DNA of 64,000 nt from Gallaecimonas sp045291545 (GCF_045291545.1 NZ_CP149514.1:1488001-1552000); one strand, 5' to 3'; shown: positions 32,780-41,610, counted from the stretch's first letter. Notes: generated by a model from the sequence alone, not told the origin. Numbers and translations are program-made.

Positions 32780-33473
32780 AGCTTCTTATCTCCTCGTGAA
32801 AATTAGGAAATGTATAGATTCCATTCACCTGAAGCCAGAATCCATTTCTGTCCCCAACAGCCCAGACTCTACTTAAACCTATTCGTAAATAGACAAAATC
32901 CTGCTCATTGATCAAGTCAGTGACCTCATGAAGCCTACCATCATTCTGATGCTCTTTAGCGTAGTCATGAAAACCTCTATCAGTAATCGATAGATAGCTG
33001 TATCTATGGCCGCTATTATCTGTGAATGTAGCTTTAATTTTACCCGGTTTATACTGGTCTTCATGAATACTTAACTGATTCGGTGAGATTTTAACGGTGA
33101 TTATCGAACAGTTCGCTACCTGATCGTGTGGGATATGTTTCTGATTGATTTCGAAGTCCACACCAAAACCTTCAGATACTGAATTACTTAATGAATTCTC
33201 TAAAACTTGGAGAAATTGCTCACCGCTGCATGCTCCATGAAACGTGAGTTTAGAATAGCTTGCATCCTCTACGTGGGGGGGTTCTCTGTTGGCCTTTAAA
33301 ACTAGACTTCCTTTCAAAATTGCGCCTGGGTGAATACCTAGCTCCTGGCATTTCGCACTCTTTAAGTAAGGCATTGGTCGCAAACATTCACCTGTATCCA
33401 CATCAATAACAGCTGTGCAGACATTTTCATCAGTAGAAAACCTTGTTAGGTCTGTGACTATTACTTTTCTCAT
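32772..33473 (-). CDS. Predicted dual-OB domain protein
   Basis: 233 residues. The sequence fits two OB-like beta-barrels: residues 1-110 (MRKVIVTDLTRFSTDENVCTAVIDVDTGECLRPMPY) and 125-225 (VANCSIITVKISPNQLSI...YSYLSITDRGFHDYA...YLRIGLSRVWAV). Family knowledge places such dual-OB proteins near DUF488 and DUF4326 genes; nucleic-acid or nucleotide binding is an inference. A near-perfect AAGGAGT sits 8 nt before the ATG at 33473, which decides this start over the open frame at 33512. First gene of the operon. Confidence 0.7.
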   Translation of the reverse strand: MRKVIVTDLTRFSTDENVCTAVIDVDTGECLRPMPYLKSAKCQELGIHPGAILKGSLVLKANREPPHVEDASYSKLTFHGACSGEQFLQVLENSLSNSVSEGFGVDFEINQKHIPHDQVANCSIITVKISPNQLSIHEDQYKPGKIKATFTDNSGHRYSYLSITDRGFHDYAKEHQNDGRLHEVTDLINEQDFVYLRIGLSRVWAVGDRNGFWLQVNGIYTFPNFHEEIRSYG

Positions 33474-33513
33474 ATTCACTCCTTGAGCTTGAAATTTATT
33501 GGCGCTTAACATT

Positions 33514-33543
33514 TTAATACCGCGTATGCGTGTTTTTGCTCAA
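33514..33543 (-). promoter_or_regulatory. Candidate sigma-70 promoter of the dual-OB operon
   Basis: On the minus strand -35 TTGAGC (33538-33543) and -10 TATTAA (33514-33519) are separated by 18 bp and lie about 40 bp before the ATG. This would let the cassette be expressed without an integron promoter. Confidence 0.5.
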
Positions 33544-33762
33544 GCAAAGAACCGAGAAGATGTCACTAACTGACTGTATAGACTGAATAAATTATGAATC
33601 ACAGCCATTCTCCTCCGTTGAAAACGAGCATGCGCATTTGTATGAAATTTTATGCACAGTATCCCACTACACAATGTCCATAATAACCTGATACTGAACC
33701 ATTTTAAGCGCTGATTCCAGTAGCAAATGAGCACACCCCTAACGTTTTTTCAATAGAGCAGA
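33544..33762. other. AT-rich edge of the cassette island
   Basis: No gene seen. On the minus strand GTTAGGG (33737-33743) resembles the GTTRRRY core that begins a gene cassette. It is upstream of the dual-OB operon, so the unit from here to the attC would be about 2.09 kb. The sixth and seventh positions deviate slightly from the consensus. Confidence 0.4.
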
Positions 33763-34016
33763 CAACTGGCCAAAGGGAAAAGGGAAAGCGGTTATCACCA
33801 ACTCTCAAAAGCGGAACCGGCCATGTCGCGATACAAGCAGCTTATCAGCCCGAAGCTGAGTCTGCGCGACTACAACGGCAAAGTGGCAGAGGCTTTGGCC
33901 GGGGTGGAGGTGATGAACAAGATGCTGGGCCTCGGCATGCCTGTTCGCCAGGTTAACTAAGGGCAGCAAACTCTTTAGGGGCAGGCTGTCCAAGCTCTGA
34001 TTTGATCAACAACGCC
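33763..34016 (+). pseudogene. IS5-family transposase C-terminal remnant, copy 2
   Basis: A 65-codon frame to TAA at 33958-33960 (KRESGYHQLSKAEPAMSRYK... MPVRQVN) is close to copy 1 at 31295-31634, in the same orientation but shorter at its 5' side. Similarity continues past the stop (GGGGCAGGC...CAAGCTCTGATT...CAACAACGCC). The same orientation on both sides of the island makes it a direct repeat. Confidence 0.78.
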
Positions 34017-34059
34017 AATGTAAACGAATAAATTAAAAATAAATTCACCTTTTCGAACT

Positions 34060-34317
34060 TCACGCCTCCAGCCACGGGGTTTCGGGCAGGGTTTGCAGGT
34101 GGCGGCGGTAGCGACTGTGGTTAAAGGGCGTGCCCTCTTCCACCACGGCGGCCACTTCCAGTGACAGGGCGCAGGCGATGAGGGTAATGGCTTCGTCACG
34201 GGGGGTGCCGGTCATGGTCAGGCGCATCAGGGTTTCTTTGACAATGGCCGGGTCGGCATCGTTGATCTGGTTTTCTACCAGCTGGCGCAGGGCCTGTTCG
34301 TCGAAGGTGTCGTTCAT
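34060..34317 (-). CDS. Hypothetical protein, cotranscribed with the MarR regulator
   Basis: 85 residues, all-helical in appearance (DEQALRQLVENQINDADPAIVKETLMRLTMTGTPRDEAITLIACALSLEVAAVVEEG). No family recognised. The ATG at 34317 has AGGA at proper spacing; the ATG at 34323 abuts the AGGA. It lies 11 bp after the MarR stop on the same strand. Confidence 0.65.
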   Translation of the reverse strand: MNDTFDEQALRQLVENQINDADPAIVKETLMRLTMTGTPRDEAITLIACALSLEVAAVVEEGTPFNHSRYRRHLQTLPETPWLEA

Positions 34318-34328
34318 GTTCATTCCTG

Positions 34329-34730
34329 TCACTGTGATGGGCTGGCCAGACATTTTTGCAGCAAGGTATGCAGGTGCTGCTGTTCAGCACTATTGAGCGG
34401 GGCCAGCAAGGTGGCATTAACCTGTTCACGGGCTAACTGAATGCCGGCCAGATGGTGTTCGCCGGTGGCACTGAGGTGCAGGCACTGGCGGCGTTGGTCG
34501 CTTGGGTCCGGGCTGCGTTCAACCCAGCCGGCGGCCAGCAGTGGTGCCAGCAAGCGCGTTACCGAGGCTTTGTCACGGCCACTTTGCTGAGCCAGCTGGC
34601 CGGCGTGAATGCCGGGCTGGCTGGCAATCCAGTGCAGCATTTGCGCCTGTGGCGGCGTAACTTCGTCACCCAGGGCTTTGGACAACAGGCGCCGGTATTG
34701 CAGAAAAAAGGCGCTGAGCACCCTGTCCAT
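34329..34730 (-). CDS. MarR-family transcriptional regulator
   Basis: 133 residues with a MarR winged helix: LSAFFLQYRRLLSKALGDEVTPPQAQMLHWIASQPG, recognition helix DKASVTRLLAPLLAAGWVERSPDPSDQRRQCLHLSATGE. A perfect palindrome lies between it and the divergent Bcr/CflA-type MFS gene, so it probably represses that pump and itself. Ligand unknown. Confidence 0.9.
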   Translation of the reverse strand: MDRVLSAFFLQYRRLLSKALGDEVTPPQAQMLHWIASQPGIHAGQLAQQSGRDKASVTRLLAPLLAAGWVERSPDPSDQRRQCLHLSATGEHHLAGIQLAREQVNATLLAPLNSAEQQHLHTLLQKCLASPSQ

Positions 34731-34745
34731 AAAACCTCCGAATTA

Positions 34746-34760
34746 GTTGACGGCGTCAAC
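34746..34760. promoter_or_regulatory. Perfect palindrome, candidate MarR operator
   Basis: GTTGACG-G-CGTCAAC (7-bp arms, one central base) lies 16 bp from the MarR ATG and 44 bp from the MFS ATG. Confidence 0.7.
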
Positions 34761-34803
34761 CATCCTGATTAAGGTGCGCGCTGTCAAGGAGATTGCCACC
34801 ATT

Positions 34804-35973
34804 ATGTCTACGCGTTCGCTGCATTTGGGCTTTGCCCTGCTGATGGCCATGACCGCTGCCCTCGGCCCTTTCGCTCTGGATACCTACCTGCCCGCCTTTC
34901 CAGCCATGGCCGCCCATATGGGGGTGAGCAGCCATGCGCTGTCACTGAGTATTTCGGTCTATGTGTTTGTGCTGAGTTTCGGGCAGCTGGTGGGCGGGCC
35001 CTTGTCAGACCGCTTTGGCCGCGGCCCGGTGATGCTCAGCGGCCTGGCGGTGTTTGCCATGGCCAGCCTGGCTATCTGGCAGACCGACACACTGGACACG
35101 CTGCTGTGGCTGCGCGCATTACAGGCCTTTGGTGGTGGCTGGGCCGTGGTGTGTGTGCCGGCGCTGGTGCGCGACCGCTTGCATGGCCAGGAGGCCGCCA
35201 AGCTGTTCAGCCTTATTGGCCTTATCATGGTGCTGGCACCGGCCTTTGCACCCAGTATCGGCAGTATGCTGCTGCAGTTTGGCTGGGCCAGTATCTTTTT
35301 ATTTTTAGGTCTCTATGCAGCGCTGTTGCTGGTGGCGCTGAAATTCGCCTTGTTCCGGCCCATGCCGGCGCGGCCAGCGGCTTACCATGACAGTGTCTGG
35401 CGGCGCTACCAGACAGTACTGGCAACACGCCCTGCCCTGCGTTTTATTGCCCTGCAGGCCATGGCTTTTTCGGTGATGATGCTGTTTATCACCCATTCGT
35501 CTTTTATCTATCAGGGCCACTTTGCGGTTAGCCCCGCCACCTTTGCCCTGCTGTTTGGGGCCAACATTGTGGTGATGACCGCCATGAACCTCACTAACCG
35601 GGCGCTGTTGAATCATTTCAAGCCGCAACAGATCCTGAAAGTGTCAGTGACCTTGCAGGCTGTGGGCGTCGCCAGCTTGCTGCTGGTATTGCTGCTGGCG
35701 CCGACAATTTGGCTGTTTGTACCGGCGATGATGCTGTCGGTAGGCGCCATGGGCGCCATCAGCCCCAATAATCAGGCCAGCTGCATGGAGTACTTTGCCA
35801 AAAATGGTGGAACGGCAGCGGCGCTGATGGGCGCCATGCAGTTTTCCGTGGCCGGGGGGATCTCGGCGTTGTCATCGCTGCTCCCCGAAAGCGTTGGCGC
35901 CGTGGTTGCAGCCATGGCCGCTTGCAGTCTGGTCTGCCTGTTGCTGGTGTGGTGGCCGGCTAAAGCCTCATAA
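34804..35973 (+). CDS. Bcr/CflA-family drug-resistance MFS transporter
   Basis: 389 residues, 12 membrane helices, with the first-loop motif GGPLSDRFGRGPVM and the DHA1-type signature ALDTYLPAFPAMA. NNQASCMEYFAKNGGTAAALMGAMQF is typical of Bcr/CflA proteins. AAGGAG sits before the ATG at 34804; upstream in-frame codons are within the operator. Divergent from its likely repressor. Substrate unknown. Confidence 0.92.
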   Translation: MSTRSLHLGFALLMAMTAALGPFALDTYLPAFPAMAAHMGVSSHALSLSISVYVFVLSFGQLVGGPLSDRFGRGPVMLSGLAVFAMASLAIWQTDTLDTLLWLRALQAFGGGWAVVCVPALVRDRLHGQEAAKLFSLIGLIMVLAPAFAPSIGSMLLQFGWASIFLFLGLYAALLLVALKFALFRPMPARPAAYHDSVWRRYQTVLATRPALRFIALQAMAFSVMMLFITHSSFIYQGHFAVSPATFALLFGANIVVMTAMNLTNRALLNHFKPQQILKVSVTLQAVGVASLLLVLLLAPTIWLFVPAMMLSVGAMGAISPNNQASCMEYFAKNGGTAAALMGAMQFSVAGGISALSSLLPESVGAVVAAMAACSLVCLLLVWWPAKAS

Positions 35974-36000
35974 AAAAGGCCGGCATAAAGCCGGCCTGAA
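35972..36000. terminator. Hairpin terminator between convergent genes
   Basis: GGCCGGC-ATAAA-GCCGGCC with six A to its left; on the minus strand it gives a stem followed by TTTTTT and would terminate the hydrolase operon. Confidence 0.8.
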
Positions 36001-36024
36001 TCATTAAGTGGTGCCAGGGAGGCA

Positions 36025-37188
36025 TTACTTATCTAAAAACTTCTTCAGCACCTTGGCCTGGGTCTGAATGGTCATCAAACCGTCCAGGTGCCCCCAGGGG
36101 CCAGTGATTTCCTGATAGTGGGTGTCGTTACCCAGTTTTTTCAGCATCTGGTAGGTTTCTTTGGCCAGATGTGGCATCAGCAACTGGTCATGGGTGGCTG
36201 GCATAAACAGGGTTTTGGCCTTGATACGCTTGAGGTTGTCTTCCAGGTTGCCGTCATAGCCGGCCATGAAAATCTGCGACGCCCGCACCAGATACAAGAT
36301 GGAATTGGCATCCTGGTAGTGGGCCCGCACCGCCGCATGTTCCATCAGCTCGGCAATGGACTTGAAGCCGGCATGAATGTCTTTTTTCGGCGCTTCGTCA
36401 CGGGGCGCAGTGTAGGTGGCATCAAAACCGGTGGGGTAAGTGGCGTCATAAATGATGTACGCCAAAGCCCGATCCAGGCCGGCTCGCGGTTGGCCTTTGT
36501 CGTAGTAATCACCGTGGTTCCAGGCCGGGTCACCCTTAATGGCGTCGGCCCAGCGCTCCAGCCCGAATACCGTCCAGGGGTCGGTTTCACCGGCGCCAAT
36601 AACGCTGACCATGCGCTCCACCTCATCGGGGTAGGCAACAGCCCAGTCCAACGCCTGGAACGAGCCCATGGACGGCCCCACTACCGCATGCAGCTTGTGA
36701 ATGCCCAGCGAATCCAGCACCGCTTTTTGCACCCTGACAAAGTCACGAATTGACACCACCGGGAAGCTCATACCATAGGGCTTGCCGGTTTTCGGGTTAA
36801 TGCTGGCCGGGCCGGTGGTGATCACGTGTGGGTCAAAGGCATTGGCATTGGCCAGGGTGTCGATGCTGATCACGTAATACTTGTTGGTGTCGATGGCCTT
36901 ACCGGGGCCAATGATGGCATCCCAATAACCCGGTAACGGATCTGACTCGGCATATCGACCGGCAGCATGGGAGGTGCCGGAGAAAAAGTGGGTGATCAGA
37001 ATAACATTGGACTTATCGGCGTTGAGCTTGCCATACGCTTCCCAACCCACCTGCACTTGCGGCAGTGTTACCCCGGACTGGGTCGTGAAATTGGCCATTT
37101 CAAAGCGGTGTTTTTCAACCAGCGGCAGTGGCTGGGCCGCTTGCGCCGCCAGGGCAAAACCACCAAACAAAGACAACAAATAACGCAT
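36025..37188 (-). CDS. Exported alpha/beta hydrolase of the MetX/homoserine acetyltransferase-like family
   Basis: 387 residues with a signal peptide (MRYLLSLFGGFALAAQA). The fold is MetX-like: QVGWEAYGKLN, THFFSGTSHAAGR, then the nucleophile elbow VVGPSMGSFQALDWA (GPSMG), and MPATHDQLLMP and GHLDGL for the acid and histidine. True MetX is cytosolic, so this is more likely a periplasmic esterase or amidase of the same fold. It follows the GntP-type permease gene by 11 bp and may process substrates before uptake. Function is inferred from context. Confidence 0.8.
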   Translation of the reverse strand: MRYLLSLFGGFALAAQAAQPLPLVEKHRFEMANFTTQSGVTLPQVQVGWEAYGKLNADKSNVILITHFFSGTSHAAGRYAESDPLPGYWDAIIGPGKAIDTNKYYVISIDTLANANAFDPHVITTGPASINPKTGKPYGMSFPVVSIRDFVRVQKAVLDSLGIHKLHAVVGPSMGSFQALDWAVAYPDEVERMVSVIGAGETDPWTVFGLERWADAIKGDPAWNHGDYYDKGQPRAGLDRALAYIIYDATYPTGFDATYTAPRDEAPKKDIHAGFKSIAELMEHAAVRAHYQDANSILYLVRASQIFMAGYDGNLEDNLKRIKAKTLFMPATHDQLLMPHLAKETYQMLKKLGNDTHYQEITGPWGHLDGLMTIQTQAKVLKKFLDK

Positions 37189-37199
37189 GGGATCTCTCC

Positions 37200-38498
37200 T
37201 TAAAACCAAGCAAATAAGCCGATGGCAACCGCAGTGCCCAGCAAGGGTATCACTACCGTCAGCGCCGCCAGCGGCCAGTAAGCATCTTCGTGACGCTCAC
37301 CACAGATAGCGCGCACCGTCGTCACCACGTAGCCGTTTTGCGGCAGTGAATCCAGGGCGCCAGAGGAAATCGCCACCACCCGGTGCAAAGCTGAAGGGTC
37401 AACCCCGAGCGCCAGATAGTGAGGAGCAATTGTCGGCAAGGCAATGGCCTGGCCACCGGAAGCAGACCCGGTCAGGCCGGCAATCACCGACACTGCCACC
37501 GACGCCCCCAGCAATTCATTGCCGGGTAGCCCGGTCATGGCGTCAACCACCATGGCAAAGGCCGGCGACAGTTTGGCAATGGAACCAAAACCCACCACCG
37601 CAGCGGTATTACCAATAGCCACCAGTGCACCGGTGGCGGCGTTATTGATGGCCGTTTGCTGGCACTGGAAATGCTTGAGGTTGAGCAACCAAATGGTTGC
37701 TACGCCACCGGCCAGCGCCACAATCAGCGCCGCTTGTGCCAGCGCGTCGTGCAAGAAATACGACAGCACCAGCACCACCAGCAGCGGCACAATACCGGTC
37801 CAGGCGGCTGGCAATTCACGCTCTGCCAGGGCCTGATCACCAGGCCGTTCGACAAAATGCTCACCGCGCTCAACGGCCTTTTTTAGCATCCAGCGCAGCC
37901 ACAGGTAGCCCAGCGTTGCCATCAGCACCGCCACCACCAGCGATACCTGCCAACCGGCATAGGGGCTGGTGTGCAAATATTTAATGGGGATCCAGTTCTG
38001 GATTTCCGGTGACCCAGCCGACGTCATGGTGAAAGTGACCGAGCCAAAAGCCAGGGTCGCGGGAATAAAACGCCGAGGCAGGTTGGCGTCTTTAAACAGT
38101 GACAGCGCCATCGGATAGACCGAAAACGCCACCACAAATACCGATACGCCGCCGTAGGTCAGCACCGCACAAGACAGCACCACTGCCAGTGCGGCCTGAT
38201 TGACCCCCAGCCGGGCAATAATGGCCCGCGCCACGCTTTCAGCGGCGCCGGTGTCGTCCATAAACTTGCCGAACATGGAACCCAGCAGAAACATGAAGAA
38301 CCACGCCGACACAAAGCCGCCAAAGCCGTCCATGTAACCACTGACAAAATCATGATTGCTGCCGTTCCAAAACGGCACGCCGCCGCTAAAAGCCACCAGC
38401 AAGGCGCACAGTGGCGCACTTAAAAACAGGCTCATCCCCCGCATGGTCAGGCCTATCAGCAAGGCCAGGCCAACCAGTAATCCGATCAGGCTAAGCAT
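37200..38498 (-). CDS. GntP-family permease
   Basis: 432 residues with about 12 membrane helices, and the GntP/H+ symporter patterns LLGSMFGKFMDDTGAAESVARAI, LTYGGVSVFVVAFSVYPMA and GLTGSASGGQAIALPTIAP. GntP proteins move gluconate or other organic acids with protons. In this neighbourhood (3-hydroxybutyrate dehydrogenase, CoA-transferase) a hydroxy or keto acid is likely. It is divergent from the TonB-dependent receptor, sharing a 137-bp region with a dyad motif. Operon with the hydrolase. Confidence 0.88.
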   Translation of the reverse strand: MLSLIGLLVGLALLIGLTMRGMSLFLSAPLCALLVAFSGGVPFWNGSNHDFVSGYMDGFGGFVSAWFFMFLLGSMFGKFMDDTGAAESVARAIIARLGVNQAALAVVLSCAVLTYGGVSVFVVAFSVYPMALSLFKDANLPRRFIPATLAFGSVTFTMTSAGSPEIQNWIPIKYLHTSPYAGWQVSLVVAVLMATLGYLWLRWMLKKAVERGEHFVERPGDQALAERELPAAWTGIVPLLVVLVLSYFLHDALAQAALIVALAGGVATIWLLNLKHFQCQQTAINNAATGALVAIGNTAAVVGFGSIAKLSPAFAMVVDAMTGLPGNELLGASVAVSVIAGLTGSASGGQAIALPTIAPHYLALGVDPSALHRVVAISSGALDSLPQNGYVVTTVRAICGERHEDAYWPLAALTVVIPLLGTAVAIGLFAWF

Positions 38499-38559
38499 CG
38501 TTATTTCCTTCTGGTTATTGATGCCGGTTCAGTCTGCGTCAGGGGGGTTAACAGCGCCA

Positions 38560-38573
38560 TAGTACTAAGGTAC
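38560..38573. promoter_or_regulatory. TAGTAC-N4-GTAC dyad between permease and receptor genes
   Basis: TAGTAC-TAAG-GTAC, about 62 bp from both the permease ATG (minus) and the receptor ATG (plus). A near copy is at 47089-47102 before the CoA-transferase operon. Confidence 0.45.
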
Positions 38574-38635
38574 AGATTTATTAACGGCTTTTTAGGCTTA
38601 AGGTTAACATCGCTCTAACAAGGGGGATGCTTAAC

Positions 38636-40891
38636 ATGCAAGTCAAGCAACGGAACAATCATGGCTTTACACCGGCCAAGGTAGCACTGGCAATAAGCCT
38701 GGTGCTCAGCGGCCAGGTGTTTGCAGCCAATGAGCAAGACAACAAAGACAAGAAAAAAGAACCGCAGCTCGAAACCATTGAGGTGACAGCCCGTCGTACC
38801 GTCGAAAACCTGCAAAACGTGCCGGTTGCGGTAACCAGCCTCAATGCCGAACAAATGGACCAGCGCGGTGTTGAAGATCTCACCGACGTTCAGTGGTATT
38901 CACCCAATACCACCTTGCAAGTGAGCCGCGGCACCAACTCCACGTTGACCGCCTACATTCGTGGCATCGGCCAGCAGGATCCGCTGTGGGGCTTTGAGCC
39001 CGGCGTTGGTGTGTACATTGACGATGTTTATGTTGCCCGCCCACAAGGTGCGGTGATGGACATTCTCGATGTGCAACGGGTCGAGGTACTGCGTGGCCCG
39101 CAGGGCACACTGTATGGCCGTAACACCATTGGTGGCGCCGTAAAATACGTCACCAAAAAACTCACCGGCGACCGTGAACTGAGCCTCAAAGGCACCGTTG
39201 GCAGCTACAACCAGCGTGATTTTCGCATTGCCGGGCAAATGCCCATTACCGACACCTTCTACGCCGGCTTTGCCTACGGCACCTTTAACCGGGACGGTTT
39301 CGGTAAATTCAAAAACACCGGCGCCGACAACTACAACAAGCAGCTACAAGCCGGGCGCCTGTCACTGGAATGGTATCCGAGCCAGGATTTGAGCGTTCGC
39401 TTCATGGCTGACCGCACCTGGGACGATTCCAACGCCAAAGGCGGCTACCGGCTGACGCCGTCGCTGGTGACCGGCCAGTTGCCGTACGACAACGTCTACG
39501 ACTCTGACACCTCCATGCCGACCAAAAACAGCGTGGAAACCGGTGGCGAGGCGCTGACTGTCGCCTACAACATCAACGACTACTGGACCTTCAAGTCGAT
39601 CACCGCCCACCGCGACGGTGACACCGATACCAACATCGACTTCGACTCTACTGCCCAGCCGTCACTGGATATTCCAGCGCTGTATCACGACAAGCAGTTC
39701 ACCCAGGAATTCCAGTTCAACTACAACAGTGACCGGCTCAAAGCCGTCAGCGGTTTGTACTACCTGGACGGCGATGCCTGTGGGGTCTTTGAAACGGTAC
39801 TGGGGCTTTATGGCGTTACCCTGGAAAATGGTGGCTGCGTTAAAACCAAGAGCTACGCCATCTACGCCCAGGGCGACTACAAGCTGACTGACAAGTGGTC
39901 CATGACCCTTGGCGGCCGTTATACCCGTGATAAAAAAGACGCCAACGTTTACCGTTACCTCTATCTGGGTACCCGCTACCCGCATGATGCACCGGCAACG
40001 CCGCTGCAAGTGCAGTCAGACTTCGCTGATTCTGCCACCTTCAGCCGCTTTTCACCGCGACTGGGCCTGCAGTATCAGGTCAACGACAGCATGATGGTCT
40101 ACACCTCATACACCAACGGCTTTAAGTCCGGCGGTTTTGATATGCGGGCCAACAAGTCGGTTAACCCCGATGCGGACAAGCCGTACGATCCGGAAGTGGT
40201 CGACAGCTACGAGGTGGGTCTGAAAGCGGAATGGTTTGACCGCCGTCTGCGTACCAACATGGCGTTTTTCTACGCCAAGTACAACGACATGCAGGTCACC
40301 GTGCAGCGCGCCGTCAACAACAACACTGACGTTGCCTCGCAGGTGCTGAACGCCGCCAAGTCGACCATCAAAGGGGCAGAGCTGGAAGCGCAACTGGCGG
40401 TCACCGACCAGCTGCAGCTGATTGCCAACATCGGCTATGTTGATCCCAAGTTCGATAATGTCGATTTCTTTGACCCGAACCTGCAGCAAACCGTCAATGT
40501 TTCCGATCAGTGGAGCTTTGCCAACACTCCGAAATGGAGCAACAGCTTCGTAGCCCAGTACAACGCCGCAGCCTTTGGTGGCGATCTGGTGCTAACCGGT
40601 GGCGTCAGCTACCGCTCCAAGACGCAGATCTTCGAGATCCCGTCGATGCTCGATTACGGTTCAGTAACGCTGGTTAACGCCAGTGCCAACTGGTATCGCG
40701 GCAACTGGAGCGTATCGCTGACCGGCAAAAACCTGACCGACAAGCGTTATCGCCTGGCCGGTTACAACTTTGCCGCTCCGCGCGACGCTGACGGTAACAT
40801 TGTTGCCCCCGGCCTCGGCGGTGAAGACACCATCGTCGGCTACTATGGTGACCCGCGCACCATCAGTTTGTCGGTGGGTTATCGTTTCTAA
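38636..40891 (+). CDS. TonB-dependent receptor
   Basis: About 751 residues. Signal peptide (PAKVALAISLVLSGQVFA), TonB box LETIEVTA, plug domain with VPVAVTSLNAEQM, IRGIGQQDPLWGFEPGVGVYIDDVYVARPQG and VEVLRGPQGTLYGRNTIGGAVKYVTKKL, then a 22-strand barrel ending in SLSVGYRF. The plug matches the catecholate/saccharide-like receptors often used for organic nutrients. The ATG at 38636 has AAGGGGG at better spacing than the one at 38627. Its neighbours suggest hydroxyacid oligomers or related lipophilic acids as substrate, but this is inference. Confidence 0.93.
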   Translation: MQVKQRNNHGFTPAKVALAISLVLSGQVFAANEQDNKDKKKEPQLETIEVTARRTVENLQNVPVAVTSLNAEQMDQRGVEDLTDVQWYSPNTTLQVSRGTNSTLTAYIRGIGQQDPLWGFEPGVGVYIDDVYVARPQGAVMDILDVQRVEVLRGPQGTLYGRNTIGGAVKYVTKKLTGDRELSLKGTVGSYNQRDFRIAGQMPITDTFYAGFAYGTFNRDGFGKFKNTGADNYNKQLQAGRLSLEWYPSQDLSVRFMADRTWDDSNAKGGYRLTPSLVTGQLPYDNVYDSDTSMPTKNSVETGGEALTVAYNINDYWTFKSITAHRDGDTDTNIDFDSTAQPSLDIPALYHDKQFTQEFQFNYNSDRLKAVSGLYYLDGDACGVFETVLGLYGVTLENGGCVKTKSYAIYAQGDYKLTDKWSMTLGGRYTRDKKDANVYRYLYLGTRYPHDAPATPLQVQSDFADSATFSRFSPRLGLQYQVNDSMMVYTSYTNGFKSGGFDMRANKSVNPDADKPYDPEVVDSYEVGLKAEWFDRRLRTNMAFFYAKYNDMQVTVQRAVNNNTDVASQVLNAAKSTIKGAELEAQLAVTDQLQLIANIGYVDPKFDNVDFFDPNLQQTVNVSDQWSFANTPKWSNSFVAQYNAAAFGGDLVLTGGVSYRSKTQIFEIPSMLDYGSVTLVNASANWYRGNWSVSLTGKNLTDKRYRLAGYNFAAPRDADGNIVAPGLGGEDTIVGYYGDPRTISLSVGYRF

Positions 40892-40901
40892 GCAAAAAAG
40901 C

Positions 40902-40927
40902 TGTACCGGGCGGCCCCGCCCGGTACA
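40902..40927. terminator. Strong hairpin without T run
   Basis: TGTACCGGGCGG / CCGCCCGGTACA with a CC centre, just after the receptor stop and before the response-regulator gene. It may attenuate rather than terminate. Confidence 0.5.
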
Positions 40928-40953
40928 CTTAACAGCGTGTTTTCTTTAACGTT

Positions 40954-41610
40954 ATGCCAGACGTGCGCGCCATAATTGCAGACGACCATCCGCTGTTCCG
41001 TGCAGCACTGAAGCTAGCTGCCAACAGCCTGCTCAGTGAAGGCATGGTGCTTGAAGCTGCGGCCATGGACGAAGTCTGGACACTTCTCAAATCCCACCCT
41101 GATACCGAACTGGTATTTCTTGACTTGATGATGCCCGGCACCGACGGTTTTGCCGGCTTGTCAGCACTGCGCGCCGATTACCCGGACGTTGCCGTGATCA
41201 TGATTTCGGCCCAGGAAGACCATGCCACCATCAACCGGGCCATGGCGCTCGGGGCCAGCGCCTTTGTGCCCAAATCAGCACCCCTGGCGACCCTCAGTGA
41301 GGCCATGGCCAAGGTACTTGATGGCGACACCTGGTTACCGGCCGGTACCGAACTGAGCCCCTGTGCAGAAGATCAACAGCTGGCGCTGCTGGCCAAGCTG
41401 ACCCCACAGCAGTTACGGGTACTGAAAATGATTGCCGATGGCCTGCTCAACAAGCAGATCGCCTATGAAATGGATGTGCAGGAAACCACCATCAAGCAGC
41501 ATGTGTCAGCGATTTTGCGCAAGCTCAATGTCAATAACCGCACCCAGGCCGGGCTGCTTTATCAAAGCCTCAAGCAGGTTGGTAACGGCTCAGCTCAGCA
41601 GCCGTCGTAA
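40954..41610 (+). CDS. LuxR/NarL-family response regulator (CrbR-like)
   Basis: 218 residues. REC domain: IIADDHPLF, phospho-acceptor Asp in LVFLDLMMPGTDG (about residue 57), and ISAQ and FVPKSAP for the switch residues. C-terminal LuxR helix-turn-helix: LTPQQLRVLKMIADGLLNKQIAYEMDVQETTIKQHVSAILRKLNVNNRTQA. It converges with the hybrid kinase, overlapping 21 bp at the stop codons. CrbR in other gammaproteobacteria activates acs; here the nearby targets may be the hydroxybutyrate genes. Confidence 0.9.
   Translation: MPDVRAIIADDHPLFRAALKLAANSLLSEGMVLEAAAMDEVWTLLKSHPDTELVFLDLMMPGTDGFAGLSALRADYPDVAVIMISAQEDHATINRAMALGASAFVPKSAPLATLSEAMAKVLDGDTWLPAGTELSPCAEDQQLALLAKLTPQQLRVLKMIADGLLNKQIAYEMDVQETTIKQHVSAILRKLNVNNRTQAGLLYQSLKQVGNGSAQQPS

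Noticed and set aside
36025..37188. Calling the MetX-like gene homoserine O-acetyltransferase
   Set aside because: A clear signal peptide and the absence of methionine-pathway neighbours argue against a cytosolic MetX.
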